The translations under genes and the position numbers were made by a program. 64,000 nucleotides of DNA from Membranipora membranacea (Eukaryota; Bryozoa; Gymnolaemata; Cheilostomatida; Membraniporidae): contig OU612065.1 in assembly GCA_914767715.1 (NCBI GenBank), positions 21,578,001-21,642,000 of the forward strand, in the 5' to 3' direction. The notes under the pieces are model-generated. The model was not told the DNA's origin. It did not search any database and saw only the letters and a program-made list of their open reading frames with translations. Positions 23,880 to 34,208 of this stretch are shown piece after piece (positions within the stretch are counted from its first letter, which is position 1; each line of letters opens with the position of its first letter).

Positions 23880-26800
23880 TCATGTATCACCATTATCCTG
23901 TTTCTCCTTCTTCTGTGGAGGTTTCAGTTCAATGTTTACACTTTGGAGAGCCTCTACAGCCCACTGTGGATATTCTCCTCCAGGATACTGGAGAACAAAG
24001 AAATTCTGCACGAATTCAGGAAACTTGTCTGATTTAATACTGTCTCTCATCTCCCGCATCAGATTCAACTGTTAACATTAACGCAGCACGATTAACATTG
24101 GGAGTATTTTTAACATGTTTTCAAATTAAGTGTCAAATTAGTAACATGAAGCTAGATAGGAAATGCCTGCTCTTGCAGGAGTTGGATCTAAATAAAGAGA
24201 ATCATCGGAGGGAGATTTCCATCTGATCAGAAATATCGTTTCTGCCGATTATAAGATTTTGGAAATCCTAGTAAACCTAAAGATCAAAGTTTTCTAGTTC
24301 TTCAACTCTTGAATTCAACAATAATAGCGACTGGCCAATAATTTATGTTGGCCAGATCACAAAATTTAAAACTGTGACAAGCTTCGAGTCTGGACAGGTG
24401 ATTACCATATGGAGTATCATTTACCATACCTGATAGGCTACATTATGTATAGTGAGAAGATGACAGGCTACAGTTTCTTGTGTTACTATACTGTGAATGT
24501 AGGCTCTGTGATAATCACGACACGTTGAGCATTCACAGTTCTCATCTATTGGTCTAAAGTCTTTTCTGTAGACAGTCTTTCTCAGTTTTAATTGGCCTGT
24601 TGGAACAAGTGCAACGCCAAATCTCTGAAAACAAAAATAACACCTCAAATAGAGCAACAATTTGAGCCCATTAGCCTAGAAGCTTAGTGCATATATAACA
24701 AACAAACTACCTGAATCTACAGTTTGTGCACTGAACAAAATGATCGCAAGAAGTGACACAAGTTATGATATTCATATGTGGCGATTTCCACTATCAACGT
24801 TAGGCAAACCACCATAATATGTTCTATGTAAATGACAGGGGAGTCCATAATCCCAGCCCTCATACAAACTATTTTGTTCCAATTTTTTAAATATTATTAT
24901 TCAATAACTTACAGCCGTTCTCGTAGGGAAGACACAATCATACATATCAGATCCCAGAGCCGTACACACTACCAGATCTATGGCGAATCCTATACCCATA
25001 GTGTATCTAGGTTTGTTATCGGGTAATGATCTAGCCGACACTGCTACCATTCTCCAGAATTCATCCTTAGACTCTCCCCCAGAAAGACCACCGATAGCAA
25101 AACCATGTACCTCTCGCTTAGTCAGTTCTGTAAAATAAATTACACTCCCTGCATTATCACTCTATCTGACAGACTAATATGATACATTGATTGATTGCTT
25201 TATTTCTCACTCACATGTATGTTTCGAAATTCGTTGTTTTATACACTGCTGTTCACAGAGAGCATAAAAAAAAGAAAAAAAAAGAAGCGCATCAGAAAAG
25301 CTGACATCTCATCGTGGATTGGGTTTAAAAAATATTATACACAATCAACAAGATTGTGCAGCATCTGAGTCAATGATTCCCAAGTACAACTGTGCATACT
25401 TATTGTAGGCTGACGGATTGAGCATACACTCACACATATTAGCTTACATGTTGTATTGATGAGGAACTGTCAAATAACATAAAAGAGCCAAAACGGACCT
25501 GGGTTCTGCTGGGTGATTCATGACCTGACCACAACATCATTTTCACAACATATATAAATTATAATGATAAAATATTTAACCGTTATATTTCTATGAATAT
25601 ATTATACTACTGTCATGTCCCATATACCTGCTGCACATTGTTTTCTCAGTTCTTCGTCCAGTCCTCCCTGTACAATGGGGAAAAGAGCTTGGTCATGTGA
25701 CCTTTCGTTGGCTGGCAAGCACCTGTCAATCCACCTAATCGTCCTGTGCATCGCCTCTTCGACCCTTGGACCTGCAACAAAACCTAATATAGTTATCAGG
25801 GTAATATAATTTGTATATTTTTGTAACGCACACATAGGGATTAAACAAATACAAGCAGCGTATGGGTATAATGCCCCACATGAAAATTAAAACGGTAATT
25901 TTGGACTAACAAATGAGTAATTAATAATAGCTTGTACTAGTCTGATGGACTTTAAAGTTTTAACTTTAGTTACCTGTAGTTAAAGTGCTAACAACATCGT
26001 CCAGCTGCATCATTATGTCAGCACCGATGCTGTTCTGTATTTGTATGGAATGCTCTGGTGTCAGCATCATCTCGCTTCCGTCATGGGGAGATCTGAACTT
26101 CACACCTTGCTCGGTTATTTCGGCGAGATCTAGCAATGAGACCATTTGGAAGCCGCCACTGTCCTAAAATATAATTCATATTGAATGACATTGATTTACT
26201 TGATCCCTAATGATATATCTGGTTCTTTGTATTGAAAGCATCTGATGAGATTACAAATGAAATTGAAACAGAATGTGTTGGAATAATGTATAATACTTAT
26301 TAACATGTATGTACCATAGAGGAGTACACATAATTTAGGATATGGTTTGGCTAGTTTAGAGGGTCAACTAACACCAATTTTAGTTGGATCTCTATGGAAT
26401 GATGCTCTGAGGCTGTGCGAATGTTTAAAAGACTAGTCTGGGCAAAAAAGACAAAGTTTTCCTCCTGTGAACACTTTATCGTCTAGGGTATACTAACACA
26501 GAGAAAACTGGTGCAGTCATGATGTATCAGATCACTATCTTTTTTATAAATGACTAAAATAGTCAAAGTAATGCGTTGTCTCCCCCTAACATTTAAAACA
26601 AGGATACAGACCGTTAGTAATGCTCGTTTCCAGTTCATGAACTTGTGCAGACCACCAGCCTTCTTCAGAAGCTCCGGACCCTGTTCAAAAAAATGATAGA
26701 AGGAAATTAGATATGGATACTCAATTAAACAATACAGTCAACATCTGAACTTGAGTTGTGTAGAAATGTTGTGCGATATACTTTGGGAGGGTTATTAACA

Positions 26801-27620
26801 ATATTTCTACCTTTATTTCTGTCCTTCTTCCACCTGGCAATCATCTTCACAATGCTAAATATCAGTAACATACTCCAAAGCATACTTAGACCAAGGAATA
26901 ATATTTCTCCTTGCTTTGCCTTGCTGACTAGCGATTGCAGTACAGTTGTGAGCGACCCTCAGACAACCTGGCAGCCAAAGTTGTATATATATTTACCGGT
27001 CTGTGTCCAAGATGATAGGTGTTCCCTAACATAATTTCACAATCTAGATCCTCAAGCTGCTCTGGCAACAGACCTTTGAGTGTACCTTGTGTTCCAACCT
27101 GTTTAAACCAAAAATGACCATATTGAGGGTATGTTTGTAGTAGCAAGTGCATTCAGTCCACAACCTGAAATTATATATATTAGCATCAGCTAAATATCAC
27201 ACACTTAAAACCACATATACAGACACATAATAAAGCATACTTTATTGACTTATTCATAGCTTTCTACAGGCAAGGTGTGATAGGGTCACACTATGACTTA
27301 TTACTCCCTGCTACAACTATATATATCTACTATCACGACAAATAAATGTTATGTACAGGTACACTGTGCAATAGTTTAATTAAACAAGGAGTAACTTTGC
27401 TATTAGTACTACTCCTTGGTTTAAATTAGGTATGAATTATTCATGACATTTTTACATAAATTTTATAATAGCTTACAGGCATGAAGACAGGAGTTTGGAC
27501 AGAGTGATGTGGTAGCTGAAGAACTCCTGCTCTTGCTTTAGAAGTTGAGCATTTGGCCAAAATTTCATAAGAAAAGCATTTCTTTTTAACTTCTTCACAT
27601 GCCATTTTTACAACCTTCAT
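23880..27620 (-). CDS. QTRT1: Queuine tRNA-ribosyltransferase catalytic subunit
   Basis: Catalytic subunit of eukaryotic tRNA-guanine transglycosylase (partner QTRT2). It swaps G34 for queuine in GUN-anticodon tRNAs. Eight exons (- strand): 27477-27620, 26997-27098, 26612-26680, 25974-26163, 25628-25771, 24913-25127, 24430-24624, 23880-24068; 1248 nt, 415 aa (human 403). The ATG at 27618-27620 follows an in-frame TAG. Motifs in order: [41 protein letters not shown], the active-site [52 protein letters not shown], the nucleophile Asp in [16 protein letters not shown], and the zinc site CECSTC with a downstream His in [10 protein letters not shown]. All catalytic and zinc ligands are present. 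The donor after exon 3 is unusual (GTCTGT). The gene is head-to-head with SEPHS and tail-to-tail with EDEM2. Confidence 0.96.
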
Positions 27621-27869
27621 GGTAAGAAGATAGTTCTATTTATGGATGCAGGTGAGAAGTCTTATGAAGACATATCATAATTGTTCATATGTATAGATGT
27701 TCTCAGACTAACGCCCACTTTACTTTCTTATCTCTTTATTTACAAGAAATCTCAGCATTTGAGGTTGTGTCATCACAATCTTAGTATCCCACATCCTGAC
27801 CTGATTCCTGTACTAAGTGACAGATATAGGCACTGTCACGCGGACTGACTGGCTGAAGAGCTCTTCAAG
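27621..27869. promoter_or_regulatory. Putative bidirectional promoter of QTRT1 and SEPHS
   Basis: Only 249 bp separate the two divergent start codons, so both 5' UTRs and core promoters must lie here or overlap the opposite gene. No TATA box is obvious. A CRE-like TGTCATCA half-site sits near 27767. The arrangement is seen directly; shared regulation is inferred. Confidence 0.55.
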
Positions 27870-30800
27870 ATGGATGCCGATGATATGACTGTAAGTATTG
27901 CCTCTGTGACTCCTTCCCTTGATTTTAGTCCATGGGATAATAGTATCATATAAATAATAAGGACTGTGGCAAGCCAATGAATGAATTGAATGCATGTATG
28001 ATTGAATTGAATGAATTAATTAAACCCCTTTGAATGTTGAGTTGCAGTTAATTTGGCACAATGATCACTGTTCTGCTGGCAGTGCTGAGTGTGGCAGCTA
28101 ATGTTGCCAGGCTTGACTTTCTCACTATGTTACCTGCTAACTTCCTTCAATATTAGCAATGAAATGGATGGAGTTATACTTCAGAAAGAATTAGAAATAG
28201 ATTAGGTTTGCATAAGCCACAAATAAATTTGATATGGCATTCATTTTCAAATGTCAGGTGAAAGCATAATGAGCGAGGAAAAAACTTAGCGGTGCCAGAG
28301 AGCCATTTGGCACACACAAATAATTTAATACGCAGCCACAATCTGAACTACCAAAGTTTTGAGACTGATGTGGGCCATTAGTAATCTGTGGTGAACGTTG
28401 AGCCAGAGTGATCAGGTGCAGCAATGAACTAAACCTCATTGGGTGCAGGAAGCTCATTTACGCGTGCTGATGTTGTCAACAATGCTGTCAACCCACAATC
28501 AGGCCGGCATATTTGTAAATGCCAGGAAGTCTGGGTTTGATGCGCCCGAATTTATGGAGATGGAGTGGTGGCTATTTTTAACTTATTTTCTTTTTTTAGT
28601 TTCCAATTCTAATTTTCACAATCAGCTTAGGCCCTATGCATATAACAGGGGGGATGCCTAAAACAATGTGACACGCCACCCCTGACTTGAGCAGAACAAC
28701 CATTTTGATCATCAGCTTTGAAGGCAGTTCCATTGGCGTGACCCAAGTTTAACGGTTAGACTTTTGTTTGATCCGTAATGACGAGTTGAAAAACTATCGC
28801 ACCGTGACCATTTTTAAACTCTGTCTTGCAGGTATTTGCGAGAGAATTAGGTGAGGACTGCCCTTTCGACCCGGTGGAACACGGTTTAGATGAGTCGTTC
28901 CGCCTCACTAACACAGCCGACCTGAAAGGGTGAGGCTGTAAGGTCCCTCAGAATGTTCTGCTCAAACTTCTCGAGGGACTTCAGACATCAGATACTAAAA
29001 AACAGGGGGATGAGGGGAAAGTGGGTAAGTTTGCTGATATTCAAGATTGGAGCTAGTCTAAGCGCTTAAACTGTGTGGGGATAGCTGATAGTGGCATTTG
29101 ATTATCAACCACATTCCCAACAAAATGAAATTCCACTACCAGCTATCCCGACACAGTTTGACGCAGTTTGAGCGCTTAAACTAAATCTGAGCCCGTATTG
29201 TTTCATACCACCCAGTATCAAAACTCAATTAAACATTGATATGTCCATGCATATCAGTCATAAATCATTTGTCAGTATACAAGTTCATGATAGTATTAGA
29301 TTTTGATTAGTCATCACCCATGTTTCTCAGCGACAAGGGTTACTATGAGTGAATAGAGTACAAGGTCCGGAATTAGTTAGATCAAGTTTGGGCCAGTTTG
29401 TCTGCATCAGGGTTTGCTCCCCTTCCACTGCAGCTGATCGGTGAAGGAGAAGTAATTCTGAATGCAGGCAAGATAGATCAAACCTGGTCTAGGAATGAGG
29501 GAATAGCTTGTGTCAGATGTATCACATGACCTTTACACCACACACTGTGATAACTTTATCTGTTCCGATATCCTTACTAGTTACCATAGATTGTTAGTCT
29601 CTGCTAAAAAGTTCAGTCGTTAAATGGTTGATTAAAATCAAGTTGTCTTCTTATCACATGCCACATCCTGAAGCATGTTGATGTGTATTATCTCAATTAA
29701 ATTATTTCTAATATTCCATGTATGATCTTGTAGTAAAATGTGTGATATTATACTTCACTATCTATCGCAGACCACCTGTCATAGAGACAAGCTTTTATGT
29801 AATGTGCCCCCTTTTTGTATCTGTTTGTAGGTATTGGCATGGACAGCTGCGTTATTCCGTTACGATTTCCACAGTTATCATTAGTACAGACAACAGACTT
29901 TTTTTATCCATTAGTAGATGACCCATATATACAGGTAGGTAAACTAGTGGACATATAAACTACATTGTTCACGCCTAGATCAAGTTTTGCCTGCTCTTGG
30001 AGCCTCCTCCAGTTGCTAGCAGCTGAGGCGCGCAAGTAGAATATGTAGGGCCCAAAATGCACGCGAATATTATCTTGCAAAATGCGAATCTTATCTTACC
30101 AAAATGCACGCGAATCTTATCAAATTTAATGTAGTTCACACCTGTTATGATGTTTTGTTCATTAAAAAATTTGCAGTAATTATAAAGTTATTGAATTTGG
30201 TTACAACGGTTTCTAACTTTCCTGTCAATCCTATTTGAAAAATTTGGTACATTATTTTCGTATTTCCTACATAGCAACATGTTTCTGTTTTTCCACCAAT
30301 TCAGGGTAAAATCACGTGTGCAAATGTGTTGAGTGACTTATATGCTATGGGAGTTACTGAATGTGATAATATGCTTATGTTACTCGGAGTGTCCAGCAGA
30401 CTCAGCCAGAAGGAAAGGGATAAAGTCGTTCCTCTTCTTATGAAAGGATTCAAAGACCAAGCAGAGAAAGCATCCACCTGCGTTACAGGCGGTCAGACTG
30501 TGATCAATCCCTGGATGATTTGCGGCGGCGTTGCTACTAGCGTGGCCCATACCAACGAGATAGTCATGTAAGTCCAAATAATTATTGTTTGTTCTGAATG
30601 GGCTACCTATACATACATGAACCACGGAGAGCCAATTTGTTCTAAATATTCATGTGACTAATTGCATTGCTCTCATAACTATGCTCGAAATAAAGCACAA
30701 TATATCTCAGGTCGTATCAAGGTCATCTTACAGCCTTGACCTAAACTGGGTAAAATAAGATAAGATAAGGAGGTTGTTACTCAGTAACCTAAATCAGTGA

Positions 30801-33152
30801 TACATATTATCATTACTCAGGATACGTATGTGTTGAAGAATGTCAATTTTCCACATTTACCAAGAGGATAAAATATTTCCTTTTAGAGTTGGTTTGGGGT
30901 AACTTACTGTTAGCTAGCACCGAAATTTGCTAGCAAAGGTGGGAGTTTATAATTTAATAATGTTATGAGGTTGAGTGAATGGAAGCTATCCATAAATTTT
31001 GCTAGTTCAAGCCTCTGTGAATAGGCCAACTTTTCATCCCACGAATATTATACACCTCAAGGATAGGGTATTGGTGAAACTGGTAAACAAAGCTGTGGAC
31101 TTTGATGTTTACTGCTGCTAACTAAATGGAGAGTGAATAACTCCCCATTCATCTGCCACTAGCTAACCTAGAGGTCTAAGGTATTCACAGGAGGAACAGT
31201 TTGCCACCTTGTACAGGATTTAAAAAGCTAAACTCAAGGCTAGCTAACCTTTACTCACCATCTTTTCTTATATAGACTCCAACCTTAGTGCTAGCTAATA
31301 TTAAGTCAGCCAAAACCTTGGAAAACTAGATTATATTACACCTTCAGGGTAAAAATATCTGTCTATTTTCATTTATTTACATTTGATTTCAATTTCTTAG
31401 GCCTGACAACGCAGTAGATGGTGATGTATTGGTGCTAACTAAGCCTCTTGGTACACAGGTGGCTGTTAACCTACACCAGTGGATGACTGATAACGATAAA
31501 TGGACCAACTACTCCAGTATTCTCACTGAATCAGAGGCTGAGAAAGCTTATCAAAGGGCTATGGCCAGCATGGCAAGGCTAAATCTAATCGGTAGGACTG
31601 GTGAATCGATGATAAGCTGTATTTGCTGTAGTTCAAGCGCTCAAACTGTGCCAGGATAGTACCTGGTAGTAGCATTTCATTATCAACCACTTTCCTGGGG
31701 GGTGTGGAAATTGGTTGATAATGAAATGCTACTACCAGTTTACTGTGTGTGTGGATACATGCTCTTTGCAATTGGTCTCATCAATTGTTTTATTATTTGC
31801 CCACATGTGCTTACATATGTAGTTGTTACTGTAATCTTATATCTTTCTGAACTCACACTGACACCCAAATAACAAGGATACACTGCAGAGAAAACCAGGA
31901 AATGCTATCTAATATACCTAAGATTTCAAATCCATTTTTGTGTTTTTTGTTTTCAGCTGCAAGGCTTATGCACAAGTATCAGGCTCATGGCTGTACCGAT
32001 GTTACTGGTTTTGGTATACTTGGACACGCTGTCAACTTAGCTAAAGTTCAGAAGCAGGAAGTCTGCTTTGTCATACACAACCTTCCAATCATCGCCAAAA
32101 TGGCAGCAGTCACTAAAGCATTCAAGGATGACGCTTTTGGCCTACTCAAGGGTTCATCAGCTGAAACTTCAGGTTTGTGATAATCCAGTGGACGGGCCGT
32201 TCCATACATATCAGTGGCTATAACAACACAACTGAATATTTAAATTGCTAACTATTTTGAGAATGTATTCTCATGAAAGTTGCTGGCAAAATAATTGTTG
32301 AATGTATAATAATTTTGAGAAAATGAAGCCTTGAAGATTATTGAAATGGTGGATATTTTGATGACGTTGGATAATGCAGTTGCAGATTTATGTGGACTGG
32401 ATGGCACCTCATTATTTCTGCTACTGTGACAGGATGTGTCAAGTGTCATACTAAACAATGATTTGGCTATATTTAACTATTTAACCATATTTTCTAAAAT
32501 ATAACCAGTGTGGTTTACCAAAAAGAGGGTGATCTTTACACCTCAAAAGGGCTGGGGAGATTACAGCCAATATCAGCTACCCCATTAATATTAGTTAGCT
32601 AACATTGGGGTGACCTAGCTAGCACCAATTTTCACGAGTCAAGGTGAGAGTTTACATAAAGTAAAAGGGAGTAGTCGTCTGCTGGCCATAAATGATGGTT
32701 CCAATCCACTGATGGTTGGCCTGGAACACGTGGTGATATGGAGTAATTTCTGGGAAAAAGCTTTGGAAAAACTTATGAAAAGTGAAATTAAAGAGCCATC
32801 CAGTAAATGAAAAAAGATGCATGCTATCATCATTGCATCCAGAAGTTCGTCTCAAATTAGGTAGTTTCCTCACAAAGATGTTCTTTTGCTAAGCCTGTTT
32901 CTAAATGTGCTTTCTGTTTTCTAAATCTGTTCCCAGCTGTTTCTAAATCATAACATCTTCGTTACAGGTGGACTTCTCATCGCATTACCAAGGGCTGCAG
33001 CAGCTAACTACTGTAAGGACTTAGAGAAAGAGGAAGGATTACAGGCTTGGATAGTAGGTGTAGTAGAGAAAGGTGAAAGGACTGCTAGGGTTATAGACAA
33101 ACCTAGAATAATAGAAGTACCAACCAAAGACACTCGTGAACAGCTGTGGTAG
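27870..33152 (+). CDS. SEPHS2: Selenophosphate synthetase, selenocysteine-containing (UGA read through)
   Basis: Makes selenophosphate, the selenium donor for Sec-tRNA synthesis, from selenide and ATP. Seven exons: 27870-27890, 28832-29024, 29831-29934, 30305-30567, 31401-31591, 31957-32172, 32968-33152; 1173 nt, 390 aa counting Sec. An in-frame TGA precedes the ATG. At 28931-28933 a TGA interrupts [10 protein letters not shown]-x-GCKVPQ exactly where animal SEPHS2 has Sec and SEPHS1 has Thr; the frame beyond is fully conserved and the Lys that follows (GCK) is kept. Later blocks: [117 protein letters not shown] and [13 protein letters not shown]. The protein has the short N-terminus of SEPHS1 but the Sec of SEPHS2, so it is probably the ancestral single-copy type; the symbol marks the Sec form. 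Confidence 0.96.
28931..28933 (+). other. In-frame UGA decoded as selenocysteine
   Basis: Codon 41 of the SEPHS model (21 nt of exon 1 plus 99 nt of exon 2 precede it). The context is AAA GGG TGA GGC TGT AAG. The following Gly-Cys-Lys is the conserved catalytic loop, and all downstream exons stay in frame. A 5-bp stem (TGAGG with CCTCA at 28946-28950) starts on the UGA itself and may act as a local recoding element. Confidence 0.93.
29046..29190. repeat. Foldback family B, copy 1 (SEPHS intron 2)
   Basis: Inverted arms AGCGCTTAAACTG and CAGTTTGAGCGCTT, plus inner GATAGCTG/CAGCTATC and TAGTGG/CCACTA pairs around ATTATCAACCACATTCC. It closely resembles copies at 31625-31770 and 37040-37180. 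Confidence 0.7.
30885..31078. repeat. Family A copy (SEPHS intron 4)
   Basis: Carries the family motifs TTAGCTAGCACC, GGTGGGAGTTTATAA, ATGAGGTTGAGTGAATG and a CCATAAATT block, in the same order as the copy at 39112-39310. Confidence 0.6.
31130..31350. repeat. Family A copy, reverse orientation (SEPHS intron 4)
   Basis: The reverse complement reads TTAATATTAGCTAGCAC, then AAGGTTGGAGTCTATATAA, GGTGAGTAAAGG and TTAGCTAGCC, matching family A. It abuts the forward copy at 30885-31078. Confidence 0.5.
31625..31770. repeat. Foldback family B, copy 2 (SEPHS intron 5)
   Basis: Left arm CAAGCGCTCAAACTGTG, then TAGTAGCATTTCATTATCAA; the right arm has the complement TTGATAATGAAATGCTACTA. The inner arms are 20 bp and perfect. 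Confidence 0.75.
32535..32680. repeat. Family A copy (SEPHS intron 6)
   Basis: Contains ATATTAGTTAGCTAACATT, CTAGCTAGCACCAATTTTCAC and AAGGTGAGAGTTTACATAA, collinear with the other family A copies. It is truncated or diverged at its right end. Confidence 0.5.
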
Positions 33153-33677
33153 CACAGGATTCGACAGGCTGATATAGTCTAACTCGCCTGTGCGGCCATA
33201 TATTTGCTATCGCCATCTGCTTCTCGGAAGTAGAACTCTTTCTCCTATTACATACATACTCATGGATAATCAATTTGTAGGTCTAGTGGTTGCTCAGTAA
33301 GTTACAGAAGCCGCAGTTATTAGAACTGACAGCTGATCCATTACTTTCCATCACTCTATTCGAACTATGAGATTGTGCAGAATTAAATTCTATTATTCTC
33401 TTGATTGGTTCTGGTGCAATTCTTCACTCTCAATCATTCTTATTTTTGGGTCGTGTTCATTCTAATCCTGGGAATTGCTTCCAGGAGTATCATTATTAAA
33501 AATATTAAATTTGAATTGGGGAGGGTAAGAGAACTGTCACCCAATTAATTATCCAGTTTGTCCAACCAAAACATTCTCACCGCCCCAGTATCAACAGTTA
33601 ATGCCAAGCAATGCAATTTAGTGTTTACTTAGAAGCCTAAGCTTTTAGTTAAACCGGTTAAGAGACTTCTGCATGTT

Positions 33678-33729
33678 CATGAATAAGGTTCCCAGTGTGA
33701 GCAGACACTTGGTCGAGCCTTATATCATG
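33678..33729 (+). other. Stable hairpin in SEPHS 3' UTR (not a SECIS)
   Basis: CATGAATAAGG pairs with CCTTATATCATG (11 bp, one bulged A), and an inner CCAGTGT pairs with ACACTTGG. It begins with ATGA like a SECIS, but the opposite strand lacks the required GA pair, so I regard it as a separate structure. Function unknown. Confidence 0.5.
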
Positions 33730-33816
33730 TTCAATATGCAGAGTCATTGATATACTCCCTATTAACCTCATATTAGATAAAAATATTACTTTGGTTTAGC
33801 TGTCGTCCCATTTTAG

Positions 33817-33886
33817 CCTACTGGTCGTGTGACGATTCTCACCACAAGCCGTTTAGGTTGGTGTTTATTTGATGTATTTCAGTAGG
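33817..33886 (+). promoter_or_regulatory. Candidate SECIS element in SEPHS 3' UTR
   Basis: About 665 nt after the SEPHS stop. Helix I: CCTACTG (33817-33823) pairs perfectly with CAGTAGG (33880-33886). An internal loop follows. The non-Watson-Crick quartet is TGAC at 33830-33833 (preceded by G, i.e. GUGA) against TGAT at 33870-33873, giving the tandem G.A pairs. Helix II: GAT with ATT, three pyrimidine mismatches, then CACCA (33840-33844) with TGGTG (33859-33863). Unpaired AA is at 33846-33847, 12 nt after the quartet, as in known SECIS elements. The mismatches in helix II are the weak point. Confidence 0.72.
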
Positions 33887-34029
33887 AAATTTTGAGATGC
33901 CAAGCTACCATTGGAAATATTGTGTTGACTGTGATTTCTCGATTTTTACTGAAGCAGTCTATCGCTTAGTTCAAGTTATGCTATTTATTAGTAGAAGCGA
34001 TAACATGCTTTTGCAAGTCTGTTCCATAT

Positions 34030-34035
34030 AATAAA
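34030..34035 (+). terminator. Candidate poly(A) signal AATAAA of SEPHS
   Basis: Canonical hexamer 144 nt after the SECIS candidate and 174 nt before the stop codon of convergent NUP155. If used, it keeps the SECIS inside the mRNA. Confidence 0.5.
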
Positions 34036-34208
34036 AATATTAACAACGCTAGTACTTCTTAACATTAATACGAAAGCGTCTCTAAGACCCATAATATACA
34101 AAAAGAATAAATGGTTAATACATACAAGTTGCAAGGTTACATTATTTTCATCCAAATTCTTTTGGTCAATTCAGGTAAATTTATCTAACATCTAACTACG
34201 GGGAATTC

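Larger units (their letters stand above)
28834..33816 (+). repeat. Interspersed elements in SEPHS introns (overview)
   Basis: Introns of this gene are loaded with small elements: family B foldbacks at 29046-29190 and 31625-31770, and family A copies at 30885-31078, 31130-31350 (reverse orientation) and 32535-32680. They do not touch the exons. The remaining intron sequence shows nothing I recognise. Confidence 0.5.

Noticed and set aside
28934-29024. SEPHS as a pseudogene because of the internal TGA
   Set aside because: The TGA falls exactly at the Sec position; every exon on both sides is intact and in phase, and a SECIS candidate follows.
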